Positions 32,385-39,901 of a DNA stretch of 50,967 nucleotides are shown piece by piece. The position numbers and the translations under genes were made by a program. Each line of letters starts with the position of its first letter. Within the stretch, counting starts at the first letter, position 1. The notes beneath the pieces were generated by a model. That model did no database searches. It saw only the letters and a list, made by a program, of their open reading frames with translations, and was not told where the DNA came from. Source of the stretch: SIG299 sp964544055. Lineage in GTDB: Bacteria > Bacillota > Clostridia > Lachnospirales > Lachnospiraceae. Location: contig CAZJAA010000026.1 of the NCBI GenBank assembly GCA_964544055.1, positions 1-50,967 of the forward strand, read 5' to 3'.

Positions 32385-32927
32385 TTAACCGAAGTATCTC
32401 TTGAGTAATCCTTCAAATGCTTTGCCGTGTCTTGCTTCGTCACGAGCCATTTCGTGCACGGTGTCATGGATGGCATCAAGGTTTAATTCTTTCGCACGCT
32501 TTGCAAGGTCAACCTTGCCTGCGGTTGCACCGTTTTCTGCTGCAACGCGAAGCTCTAAGTTTTTCTTGGTGGAATTGGTTACAACTTCGCCGAGTAATTC
32601 CGCAAACTTTGCCGCATGCTCTGCTTCTTCCCAGGCAGCCTTTTCGTAGTAAAGACCGATTTCCGGATAGCCTTCTCTGTGAGCAACTCTTGCCATGGCA
32701 AGATACATACCAACTTCGCTGCATTCGCCTTCAAAGTTAGCACGTAAATCCTTAAGAATATCTTCGCAAACGCCCTGTGCTACACCAACAACGTGTTCTG
32801 CTGCCCAGGTCATTTTTTCCCCCTGTAATTTGAACTTTTCTGCGCCTACATGGCATACCGGACATTCTGCCGGAGCCGCATCACCTTCATGAACATAACC
32901 ACAAACACTGCATACATACTTTGCCAT
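32385..32927 (-). CDS. Reverse rubrerythrin (N-terminal rubredoxin domain)
   Basis: The 180-residue protein has a rubredoxin-like Fe(SCys)4 domain first (CSVCGYVHEGDAAPAECPVC, residues 6-25) and a ferritin-like di-iron domain after it with EGECSEVGMYLAMARVAHREGYPEIGLYYEKAAWEEAEHAAKF and a closing DEARHGKAF. This order is that of the reverse rubrerythrins of clostridia, which reduce hydrogen peroxide and oxygen with electrons from NADH via reductases. It acts in the cytoplasm in oxidative stress defence. AAGGAGG precedes the ATG. It has a consensus promoter and a PerR-like operator in common with perR. Confidence 0.95.
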   Translation of the reverse strand: MAKYVCSVCGYVHEGDAAPAECPVCHVGAEKFKLQGEKMTWAAEHVVGVAQGVCEDILKDLRANFEGECSEVGMYLAMARVAHREGYPEIGLYYEKAAWEEAEHAAKFAELLGEVVTNSTKKNLELRVAAENGATAGKVDLAKRAKELNLDAIHDTVHEMARDEARHGKAFEGLLKRYFG

Positions 32928-32961
32928 AACTAAAATCCTCCTTGTTTTTTAATTTTACATC

Positions 32962-32999
32962 TGTACTTTCGGAAGCTTCCGGAGAGTTCCAAAAGTACA
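32962..32999 (-). repeat. Inverted repeat in the rubrerythrin leader
   Basis: TGTACTTTCGGAA (32962-32974) pairs with TTCCAAAAGTACA (32987-32999), one mismatch; a nested GGAAGCTTCC palindrome follows. The motif is shared with the GH5 and perR leaders. It lies in the 5' untranslated region, 35-72 bases before the ATG. Confidence 0.6.
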
Positions 33000-33044
33000 T
33001 TGCATGTTATTTATATATTTAAATTTTTATAAGTCGTAACAAAA

Positions 33045-33063
33045 AACAGTAATTGTTACTGAT
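33045..33063 (-). promoter_or_regulatory. PerR-like operator of rubrerythrin
   Basis: The plus-strand sequence AACAGTAATTGTTACTGAT contains the dyad CAGTAA-TTG-TTACTG. It is identical at 15 of 19 positions with the minus-strand form of the perR operator at 33647-33665. It lies three bases downstream of the -10, covering the transcription start. Confidence 0.7.
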
Positions 33064-33066
33064 TTG

Positions 33067-33095
33067 ATATTATCATACTTTTCTATATGTGTCAA
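33067..33095 (-). promoter_or_regulatory. Rubrerythrin promoter
   Basis: On the minus strand TTGACA (33095-33090), 17 bases, TAATAT (33072-33067). The leader to the ATG is about 130 bases. Confidence 0.75.
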
Positions 33096-33171
33096 TAACA
33101 AAATGATATTTTTTATCAATTTTCGGAGTGGGATGACTAGTTATCAATTATCCATGCGGACAGCACAGCTA

Positions 33172-33582
33172 TCACTGCTCCGGTTGCTTTGCAGGACAGT
33201 TCTTTTGGCAGGCGGCACATTTTCCGTGAAAGAATACCGTATGTCCTTCGATGCTTCCGTCAAAATTGGCAGCAGCAAGCACATCAATGTGACTAAGCGG
33301 CTCCATGGTAAGGTCAAGCACACGGCCGCAGCAGCGACATAAAAAATGATAGTGCGGCTTGGGATTGCCGTCAAAACGGTCGGAACCGTCCCCGCAGGTC
33401 AGGCGAAGAATTTCTCCCTCATCGGCAAGAAGATTTAAGTTGCGGTATACGGTGCCAAGACTGACCTTGGGATACCGGATGCGGACATTGGCATATACTG
33501 TTTCTGCCGTGGGATGCTCTGTTGTGCTGCATAGATAATCTATGATAGCCTGACGCTGTCTGCTGTATTTTACGCCTGCCAT
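33172..33582 (-). CDS. perR: Fur-family peroxide-responsive repressor PerR
   Basis: The 136-residue protein has the Fur winged helix (YSRQRQAIIDYLCSTTEHPTAETVY; VSLGTVYRNLNLLADEG), the PerR-type regulatory metal residues in DRFDGN and PHYHF, and two zinc cysteine pairs (CRCC and CAAC). PerR uses Fe or Mn at the regulatory site and releases DNA when peroxide oxidises a His ligand. The frame is open upstream to 33651, but the ATG at 33582 has AAAGGAGG eight bases before it and aligns with homologues. Its neighbour rubrerythrin is the expected target. A shared operator upstream indicates autoregulation. Confidence 0.9.
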   Translation of the reverse strand: MAGVKYSRQRQAIIDYLCSTTEHPTAETVYANVRIRYPKVSLGTVYRNLNLLADEGEILRLTCGDGSDRFDGNPKPHYHFLCRCCGRVLDLTMEPLSHIDVLAAANFDGSIEGHTVFFHGKCAACQKNCPAKQPEQ

Positions 33583-33602
33583 AGAAACCTCCTTTTGAAA
33601 TA

Positions 33603-33644
33603 ATGTACTCTTGAATGATTTTTTGGGAAAATTCAAGAGTACAT
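33603..33644 (-). repeat. Perfect inverted repeat in the perR leader
   Basis: ATGTACTCTTGAAT (33603-33616) and ATTCAAGAGTACAT (33631-33644) are perfectly complementary over 14 bases with a 14-base loop. It lies between the operator and the ribosome binding site, so it is transcribed at the start of the perR mRNA. Its arm resembles those in the GH5 and rubrerythrin leaders. Confidence 0.8.
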
Positions 33645-33646
33645 AT

Positions 33647-33665
33647 AACAATAATAATTACTATT
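33647..33665 (-). promoter_or_regulatory. PerR operator at the perR promoter
   Basis: The plus-strand sequence AACAATAATAATTACTATT is an A/T dyad like the PerR box (TTATAATNATTATAA). It immediately follows the -10 on the minus strand and so covers the start site of perR. It shares 15 of 19 bases with the rubrerythrin operator. Confidence 0.7.
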
Positions 33666-33694
33666 ATTATATAAAATTATTTGAGATTTGTCAA
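33666..33694 (-). promoter_or_regulatory. perR promoter, perfect consensus
   Basis: On the minus strand TTGACA (33694-33689), 17 bases, TATAAT (33671-33666). Confidence 0.8.
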
Positions 33695-33767
33695 TACGGT
33701 AGGGACAAAAGCTAAAGTTTTTTCGTTTTTTTTCGCATTTTATGGGGAGAAGCTGCAAGTCTTTGTC

Positions 33768-33797
33768 TTGTGCATTACAGGGAAAATACGGTATGCT
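33768..33797 (+). promoter_or_regulatory. Possible promoter of the xylanase-esterase gene
   Basis: TTGTGC (33768-33773), 18 bases, TATGCT (33792-33797). Leader about 60 bases to the TTG start at 33866. Confidence 0.4.
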
Positions 33798-33865
33798 GGC
33801 AAAAGAAGTAATGCTTCTTTCAGATGATTCCGAGAATACATATACTGCAAAAGGAGGGGAAAATT

Positions 33866-36136
33866 TTGAAAAAAAACAAGAGTAAACAAAGGAAGAACAG
33901 AATTTACCTGTTGGTGTTCTGTACAATTCTTCTTTGCGGGGTGGCAGCATGTGGCAGGAAGGAGCCTCAGACACCGAAGATGACGGAAACACCGGCTGTA
34001 ACAGTAACGCCGGAGGTAACGGAAACGCCGACTGCAACGGAAACGCCGACTGCAACGGAAACGCCGGTGGTAACCGAAACACCAAAACCAACGGCAACAC
34101 CGACACCAACCATTACGCCAACGCCTGAGCTTATGAACTTTTTTATTAAAGAAGAAGCTGAAAAATTTGGCTTTACCTTTGGTGGACCGTTCAGTGCCAT
34201 CAATTTAAACAGCAGCAAGTACAAAAATCTGGTAAAAAATGAATTTAACAGCATCACGGCAACCAATGAAATGAAGGCATACAGCTTGTTAGACCAGAAA
34301 GCGAGCCAGAACAATGCGGATGGAATGCCGGTGATGAACTACACAACGGCAGACCGGATGGTGGAGTATGCCCAGAGCATAGGCATTGGCGTACGGGGAC
34401 ACGTTCTTGTATGGGATGCGTATATGTGTGACTGGTTTTTTAGGGAAAATTATTCCTGGACCGGGGATTATGTAGATGCGGAAACATTAAAGGCGCGGGT
34501 AAAGTATTACATAGAAGAAGTGGTGACACATTTTGAAACCAATTATCCGGGCGTTGTTTATTGTTGGGATGTGGTAAACGAGGCAGTGGGCGATAATGCT
34601 TCGGAGTATGCAGCCGGTGATGTACGCCATGTGCGCACCATGCGTAGTGGCAGCGATAATATGTTTTATAAAATCATCGGTGAGGATTATGTGGAGCTTG
34701 CTTTTTTATGGGCTAGAGATACGGTAGAAAAGCTTCAAAAAGACAATCCGGAGGTCAGCATTGCCTTGTTTTACAATGACTACAACACTTTTTATGATGA
34801 AAAGCGGGATGCCATACTGGAATTGTTAAAAAGTATCAATTCCTATGCGAAAGATGCTGACGGCAATGACCGAAAGCTGTGCGATGGTATAGGAATGCAA
34901 AGCTACATTGGCGGTTACGGCACGCAGTCCGGCTGTATGAATGCGGAAGATATTGAGCGTATCCGGACGGCAGTCAACCTGTATCATGACTTAGACCTTC
35001 AAGTGCATCTGACCGAAATGGCAGTACGCAATTATCAGGAAGAAAAAGCGGCGCAGCATGCGGAATTTTACGGAAAACTGTTTTCTATGATTAATGAATT
35101 AAATTCGGTAGAGCCTGTGATTACCAATGTATCCATTTGGGGTTGCTGTGATAATCCGTATCTGCCGAAAAGTGACTATTCCTACAAAATGAATGGACCG
35201 TACTGCGGTATCTTTACGGAAGCCTATGCGCGGAAAGAATCTTATTATAAAGCACTGGAGGCAATTATGGAAAAAATAGAACCTGCAAAGTTGGAAAACT
35301 CATCCATTCCAAAACGTTACAGCGAATTTAATCTGGATTCTTCCGGACGCATTGTAAAAATAAATTATCCGACGAAGGCATATTATGGGGATGGCTCCGA
35401 AATTGAAAAGCCAGCCTATGTTTACCTTCCTCCAAATTATGATGAATCGAAGCAGTACAATGTGTTGTATCTGATGCACGGTATTGGTGGGAACGAAAAG
35501 GAGTGGGGCATGACCGGTTCGCTTTCTACAGTGAAAATTGTGATGGATAATCTGATTGGCTATGGAGATATTGAGCCGTTTATCATCGTCACTCCAAACG
35601 GACGTTCCAGTGAGGATTTCGCCAACACAAATGCAGACTACAATGCCTTTTATGAGTTTGGCAAGGAGCTTCGGAATGATTTGATTCCCTATATAGACGC
35701 CAATTTTGCAACCTATGCGGAGTATGAGGAAAGTGGGTATGACCTGACGACTGCCCGTGACCACCGTGCCATGGCAGGACTTTCCATGGGCGGTATGCAG
35801 ACAACTAATATCGGCATTGGAGAATGTCTGGACATTTTAAGCTGGTTTGGTACTTTTTCGTCAGCCCCAACCAGCAATCCGGCAGCAGCGACAGCGGAAA
35901 AACTGGCAGATTATCCGAAAGAATATGATATTCATTTCTTCTATAGTATGTGTGGCACGGAAGATGGTGTTGCGTTTAACAGTGCCAAGACTGCTGTGGA
36001 TGGGCTTTGCGAAAAAACTGACCGCCTGACAGAGGGAGAGAATTTCCTGTGGCAGGAGGTGGCAGGAGTTCACGACTTTAAGGTGTGGTATCTTGGATTT
36101 TATAACTTTGCACAGTTGGTATTTCGGGAAAAATAA
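33866..36136 (+). CDS. Bifunctional xylanase-feruloyl esterase lipoprotein (GH10-CE1)
   Basis: The 756-residue protein has a lipoprotein signal with lipobox VAAC (Cys29), a TETP/TPTP-rich tether (about residues 34-90), a GH10 xylanase domain (about 95-470) with WDVVNEA (acid/base Glu239) and HLTEMAV (nucleophile Glu384), and a CE1-type alpha/beta-hydrolase esterase (about 490-756) with GLSMGG (Ser640), LMHGIGGNE oxyanion region and His736. It cuts xylan and removes ferulate or similar acids at the cell surface. The start is TTG at 33866: AAAGGAGGGG lies seven bases upstream and it begins the signal peptide. The tether contains near-identical ETPTAT repeats, prone to length change. It lies next to the AraC/GH31 pair. 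Confidence 0.93.
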   Translation: MKKNKSKQRKNRIYLLVFCTILLCGVAACGRKEPQTPKMTETPAVTVTPEVTETPTATETPTATETPVVTETPKPTATPTPTITPTPELMNFFIKEEAEKFGFTFGGPFSAINLNSSKYKNLVKNEFNSITATNEMKAYSLLDQKASQNNADGMPVMNYTTADRMVEYAQSIGIGVRGHVLVWDAYMCDWFFRENYSWTGDYVDAETLKARVKYYIEEVVTHFETNYPGVVYCWDVVNEAVGDNASEYAAGDVRHVRTMRSGSDNMFYKIIGEDYVELAFLWARDTVEKLQKDNPEVSIALFYNDYNTFYDEKRDAILELLKSINSYAKDADGNDRKLCDGIGMQSYIGGYGTQSGCMNAEDIERIRTAVNLYHDLDLQVHLTEMAVRNYQEEKAAQHAEFYGKLFSMINELNSVEPVITNVSIWGCCDNPYLPKSDYSYKMNGPYCGIFTEAYARKESYYKALEAIMEKIEPAKLENSSIPKRYSEFNLDSSGRIVKINYPTKAYYGDGSEIEKPAYVYLPPNYDESKQYNVLYLMHGIGGNEKEWGMTGSLSTVKIVMDNLIGYGDIEPFIIVTPNGRSSEDFANTNADYNAFYEFGKELRNDLIPYIDANFATYAEYEESGYDLTTARDHRAMAGLSMGGMQTTNIGIGECLDILSWFGTFSSAPTSNPAAATAEKLADYPKEYDIHFFYSMCGTEDGVAFNSAKTAVDGLCEKTDRLTEGENFLWQEVAGVHDFKVWYLGFYNFAQLVFREK

Positions 36137-36268
36137 TTTTTGTGTGCTATTTGTGCCGGAGCGTCACAAATAAGCCCTGATGGCAGACAGGAGAAAGGCC
36201 ATTTCGGCTCGAATAAAAGTCCCTGTTCACAGTAACAAATAAAAAATCGGAAAACTTTAAAAGTTTTA

Positions 36269-36297
36269 TTGTAATCAAAAACAATTTATGGTACAAT
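36269..36297 (+). promoter_or_regulatory. Orphan promoter with extended -10
   Basis: TTGTAA (36269-36274), 17 bases, TACAAT (36292-36297) preceded by TGG. No plus-strand gene follows for 1.2 kb; a hairpin with a U-run ends about 55 bases downstream. Confidence 0.6.
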
Positions 36298-36303
36298 TAC
36301 AGT

Positions 36304-36356
36304 AACCAATAACCACCTATGGGGTCGCCTCATCACCGGCTCTGTGGGTGGTTTTC
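36304..36356 (+). ncRNA. Candidate short RNA or attenuated leader
   Basis: The span begins about seven bases after an orphan extended -10 promoter and ends in AACCACC (36311-36317) paired with GGTGGTT (36347-36353) and TTTTC. An inner GCC/GGC pair adds structure. No gene follows in the same direction, since the AraC gene is on the minus strand and its stop is at 36420. The hairpin could alternatively only terminate the xylanase transcript. I do not recognise an RNA family. Confidence 0.35.
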
Positions 36357-36360
36357 TATG

Positions 36361-36399
36361 TAATAGGAAATGGTGATTTCCTATTATATAAAAACTCCG
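36361..36399. repeat. Palindromic repeat, second copy of the 6419 element
   Basis: TAATAGGAAAT (36361-36371) and ATTTCCTATTA (36376-36386) are perfectly complementary with a four-base loop, followed by TATAAAAACTCCG. The copy at 6419-6459 has the same stem length, the same loop length and a matching ATAAAAAC tail, which suggests a family of short palindromic repeats placed after terminators. Confidence 0.6.
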
Positions 36400-36419
36400 T
36401 TGGGGTGATGAACCGGCGG

Positions 36420-37292
36420 TTACAGCAGACGTTTTCTATATTCCTTTGGCGAGCAGCCCATAATCTGTTTGAACTGGCGGTTAAAATTGGAAAGGTTGCT
36501 GTAACCGCAGGAAAAAGCAATTTCAGAAATCAGTTTTTCGCTGTCAGAAAGAGCCTCACAGGCAGCGTTAATCCGCAAGTTTGTCAGATGTTCAATTGCT
36601 CCCAGACCAACCGCTTTTTTAAAACAGTTCATAAAATAACTTTTGCTCAAATGCACCAGGCCAGCAAGCTGCTCAATTGTAATGTTTTCCTGAAGATTTT
36701 TCATCATGTAATCCAGTGCAGGACGAATCAGCTCACTGTAGCTGATGGCGGTTGCTTCATGGACAGAGGCCTCAGTATTTAAGTCAAGCAGCCAGATAAA
36801 ACGTAGAAGCTCGCTTTTTAATAACAGGTCAAGCTGGGGCTGGTTGCCGCGGATGCAGAAAATAATCTGCTCGGCACAAGCTTTCAGGGCAGAGTAATTT
36901 TTGGAATCCGGACGGATGGGTTCTGCAACGGAAAGTGTTCCGTTGATGATGGGACGGATGCATTCCATGGTGCAGCGGTCGTTGCCGGTGCTTCCTAACA
37001 AGGAGGCGTGAAATACAACTGCCTGGTACACTAAATTTTCGTGTTCCAAAGGATAGGCGGCATGCAGCATATTCGGAGGAATCAGGAGCAGTTCTCCGGC
37101 ATTCAGAGAAAAGCGGCTGTCACCGCAGATGAATTCTCCTGCTCCGGAAAGAATCAGATTGAGCTCAAACTCGTTGTGCCAGTGCATCGGCACGTTATTT
37201 AATGCCTCCGGAATGCGGACTTCGTAAAAGCTGTATGGAATTAATGGAGTGCTGTGCTGTCTTTTTTCTTCCGTTTCTCTGCTCGGTATCAT
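36420..37292 (-). CDS. AraC-family transcriptional regulator
   Basis: The 290-residue protein has an N-terminal cupin sugar-sensing domain (about residues 15-150; MHWHNEFELNLILSG, GDSRFSLNAGELLLIPPNMLHAAYP) and a C-terminal pair of helix-turn-helix motifs (about 190-290; ITIEQLAGLVHLSKSYFMNCFKKAVG and ISEIAFSCGYSNLSNFNRQFKQIMG). It probably activates carbohydrate genes in response to a sugar. It is divergent from the GH31 alpha-xylosidase and next to the xylanase-esterase, so xylo-oligosaccharides or xyloglucan fragments are likely signals. GGGAGG precedes the ATG. Confidence 0.92.
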   Translation of the reverse strand: MIPSRETEEKRQHSTPLIPYSFYEVRIPEALNNVPMHWHNEFELNLILSGAGEFICGDSRFSLNAGELLLIPPNMLHAAYPLEHENLVYQAVVFHASLLGSTGNDRCTMECIRPIINGTLSVAEPIRPDSKNYSALKACAEQIIFCIRGNQPQLDLLLKSELLRFIWLLDLNTEASVHEATAISYSELIRPALDYMMKNLQENITIEQLAGLVHLSKSYFMNCFKKAVGLGAIEHLTNLRINAACEALSDSEKLISEIAFSCGYSNLSNFNRQFKQIMGCSPKEYRKRLL

Positions 37293-37400
37293 GGTTCCTC
37301 CCTTTGAAATAACTTTTCCAACTCACATAAAGTGCAGGAGGAGTAGCAGCTCCTTAAAAATATGCTGCTGACTCTTCTGGCAAAAGTAGGATAGTATCAG

Positions 37401-37421
37401 TTTTTGGTAGCATTTTTGTAG
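37401..37421. promoter_or_regulatory. Possible AraC-type operator (direct half-sites)
   Basis: TTTTTGGTAG (37401-37410) and TTTTTGTAG (37413-37421) are near-direct repeats one helical turn apart in the divergent region between the AraC gene and the GH31 gene, as AraC-family sites often are. The match is only pattern based. Confidence 0.3.
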
Positions 37422-37517
37422 TAATAAGCCATATTTCATTGTATTATATCATTATAGCCGCAAAAAAGCAAGAAAGCGGTAAAATGAAACATAACGTTCT
37501 CGGAATGGAGGTTTACA

Positions 37518-39545
37518 ATGAAGTTTTTAAATGACAATGGTGCACTGGTGTTTTACAACCAGGGTGAAATGGTGCGTATTGAAGGCTGGGGAAAAGATTC
37601 CCTTCGTGTGCGTGCCACAAGACAGGGCAAATTTACCGGAAATATCTGGGCTCTTTCCGAGCAGACAGAGCCGGCAGACACACAGATTCTTTTTGAAAAA
37701 GAGGATACCTGGGTTGGCGACGGTACGATTGCCCAAAATGATATCGTGACCATTATCAATGGACGCATCAAGGCAGTAGTTAATTTTGTTGGTATCATTT
37801 CCTTTTACCGGGATGATAAGCTTTTGCTGCGTGAATATTTCCGTTCCTACGGCGGCACCATTTCCAAGGAAAGTCGCTGCTTAAAGGTGATCAACCGTGA
37901 GTGGAAGGGAATTATCGGTGGCAGTGAGTACGAATTAAACGTAAAGTTTGAAAGCAATAAGGGTGAAAAAATCTTTGGTATGGGTCAGTACCAGCAGGAA
38001 AATATGGACTTAAAGGGCTGTGTATTAGAGCTTGCACAGCGTAATTCCCAGATTTCCGTTCCATTTGCCGTATCTTCGTTAGGTTATGGTATGCTGTGGA
38101 ACAACCCGGCAGTCGGCCGCGTAACTTTCGGCAACAACTACACCGAATGGATTGCCCGTTCCACCAAGGAAATGGACTACTGGATCACGGCAGCCGACAC
38201 ACCAAAGCAGATTCTGGAAAATTACACTGCAGTAACCGGCCGTGCCGATATGTTCCCAGAGGATTTAATGGGACTGTGGCAGTGTAAGCTGCGTTACCGT
38301 ACCCAGGACGAAGTGCTGACCGTAGCACGTCAGTACCAGAAAGAAGGCATTAAAATCGACCAGATTGTCATCGACTTTTTCCACTGGACTGTACAGGGTG
38401 ACTGGAAGTTTGACAAGACCTACTGGCCGGATCCAAAGGCAATGGTGGACGAGCTTCATTCCATGGGCATTAAGGTTATCGTTTCTGTATGGCCATCGGT
38501 AGACCGCCGGAGTGAAAACTTCTGGAAGATGAGAGAAATGGGTCTCCTGATCAAGACAGAGCGTGGTGCAGAGCAGACCTATGACTACCAGGGAGACTGT
38601 GTAGAAATTGACGTATTCAATCCGGAAACAAGGAAGTATGTCTGGGAAGTATGTAAAAAGAATTACTACGACCTTGGCATTGATGCTTTCTGGTTAGATA
38701 ACTCGGAGCCGGATTATGGCGTTTATGATTTTGAAAATTACCGTTACTTCGAAGGACCGGCATTAACCTGCAGCAATATGTATCCGCAGCTTTACAGCCG
38801 TGTGTTCTATGATGAAATGAGCAAGGAAAACAAGCCTGTCGTAAACCTTCTGCGCTGTGCATGGGCAGGCTCCCAGAAGTATGGCAACGTGGTATGGTCC
38901 GGTGACGTTCCAAGTACCTTCGAAGCATTTACCGACCAGTTACAGTGCGGCTTAAATATGGGTCTTGCCGGCATTCCTTGGTGGACCACCGATATCGGCG
39001 GCTTTATGACAGATGATGTCAATGACCCGGACTTCCGCCAGCTCTTAATCCGCTGGTATCAGTTTGCCGTATACTCTCCGGTGCTCCGTATGCACGGCGA
39101 CCGTGGCCCTTACAACATTCCTGCGCTGGATGACAGAGACTGGGGCGGCGGCTACTTACATACCGGTCAGCCAAACGAGCTTTGGAGCTATGGCGAAGAA
39201 AATTACGCAATCATGAAGAAGTACTACAACGTTCGTATCGAGCTGCATGATTACATCAAGAAGCTTTACGAGGAAGCGCACACAAACGGTTCTCCGCTGC
39301 TTCGTGCCATGTTCTATGAATTCCCGGAGGATGCAAAGTGCTGGGAAATCACCGACCAGTATATGTTTGGTGACAAGTATCTGATAGCACCGATTTTACA
39401 CTTAAATGAGTATGTAAGAGAAGTATACTTACCGGAAGGACAGTGGAAGCTGACTTCTACCGGAGAAGTATTTGAGGGTGGCTGCACCGTAACCGCAGAT
39501 GCCCCAATTGAATATATGCCGGTATTTGAACGCATTACAAAATAG
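37518..39545 (+). CDS. GH31 alpha-xylosidase
   Basis: The 675-residue enzyme has the GH31 N-terminal beta-sandwich (about 1-215), the TIM barrel (about 235-570) with nucleophile Asp394 in FWLDNSEPDYG and acid/base Asp463 in VWSGDVPSTFE, and C-terminal beta-sandwich domains. WLDNSEP and the WYQFAVYSPVLRMHG segment are typical of YicI-like alpha-xylosidases, which release xylose from isoprimeverose and xyloglucan oligosaccharides. There is no signal peptide, so it acts in the cytoplasm. The codon use is noticeably biased (many TAC, AAG, CTT), suggesting high expression. GGAGG precedes the ATG. It is divergent from an AraC regulator. Confidence 0.93.
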   Translation: MKFLNDNGALVFYNQGEMVRIEGWGKDSLRVRATRQGKFTGNIWALSEQTEPADTQILFEKEDTWVGDGTIAQNDIVTIINGRIKAVVNFVGIISFYRDDKLLLREYFRSYGGTISKESRCLKVINREWKGIIGGSEYELNVKFESNKGEKIFGMGQYQQENMDLKGCVLELAQRNSQISVPFAVSSLGYGMLWNNPAVGRVTFGNNYTEWIARSTKEMDYWITAADTPKQILENYTAVTGRADMFPEDLMGLWQCKLRYRTQDEVLTVARQYQKEGIKIDQIVIDFFHWTVQGDWKFDKTYWPDPKAMVDELHSMGIKVIVSVWPSVDRRSENFWKMREMGLLIKTERGAEQTYDYQGDCVEIDVFNPETRKYVWEVCKKNYYDLGIDAFWLDNSEPDYGVYDFENYRYFEGPALTCSNMYPQLYSRVFYDEMSKENKPVVNLLRCAWAGSQKYGNVVWSGDVPSTFEAFTDQLQCGLNMGLAGIPWWTTDIGGFMTDDVNDPDFRQLLIRWYQFAVYSPVLRMHGDRGPYNIPALDDRDWGGGYLHTGQPNELWSYGEENYAIMKKYYNVRIELHDYIKKLYEEAHTNGSPLLRAMFYEFPEDAKCWEITDQYMFGDKYLIAPILHLNEYVREVYLPEGQWKLTSTGEVFEGGCTVTADAPIEYMPVFERITK

Positions 39546-39593
39546 CAAAAAGGTTACAGCATAAGTTATATGTGCACAGTAATAAAAAAGTGG

Positions 39594-39628
39594 CAGCCAT
39601 GGGAAGAAATTCCTGTGGCTGTTTTTTT
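39594..39628 (+). terminator. Rho-independent terminator after GH31
   Basis: CAGCCATGGGAA (39594-39605) pairs with TTCCTGTGGCTG (39610-39621) with minor mismatches, then seven T residues. Confidence 0.85.
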
Positions 39629-39751
39629 GTCAAGAAAAGATAAAATAGATTTTTGAGTCGTTAAAATTTTAGTGGGATTTTTGTGGGTTTTGATTTATAA
39701 TTGAATCAAGAAGATAAAAACTTGCATAATGATGTGAAGATGCGGAAGAAC

Positions 39752-39764
39752 GTTATTTAATAAC
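39752..39764. promoter_or_regulatory. Short palindrome upstream of the Fic-hsd operon
   Basis: GTTATTTAATAAC is a perfect palindrome around a central T. It may be a second protein-binding site near the dyad at 39777-39812. The rest of the AT-rich stretch from 39629 to 39776 shows no gene. Confidence 0.3.
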
Positions 39765-39776
39765 ATCAACAACGAC

Positions 39777-39812
39777 TTAACTACATCATTTTAGAAAATA
39801 TGATGTAGTTAA
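39777..39812. promoter_or_regulatory. 13-bp dyad next to the Fic-hsd promoter
   Basis: TTAACTACATCAT (39777-39789) and ATGATGTAGTTAA (39800-39812) are perfectly complementary around a 10-base centre. The dyad ends two bases before the -35 hexamer of the operon promoter and has no T-run after it, so it looks like an operator rather than a terminator. Confidence 0.6.
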
Positions 39813-39814
39813 AG

Positions 39815-39843
39815 TTGACGATGAGTATTTTGAGTGTTATTAT
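39815..39843 (+). promoter_or_regulatory. Promoter of the Fic-hsdMSR operon
   Basis: TTGACG (39815-39820), 17 bases, TATTAT (39838-39843). The leader to the Fic ATG is about 50 bases. Confidence 0.65.
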
Positions 39844-39901
39844 TTAATTCCATCATATTATTTATTTATGAGTGAATTGATGTCAAAATGAGGATATTAA
39901 A

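Noticed and set aside
33967..34314. Minus-strand Val/Gly repeat protein
   Set aside because: Antisense of the ETPTAT repeat tether of the xylanase-esterase; no translation signals.
39777..39812. Terminator reading of the dyad before the Fic gene
   Set aside because: No T-run on either side close to the stem, and the dyad abuts a promoter, so an operator is more likely.
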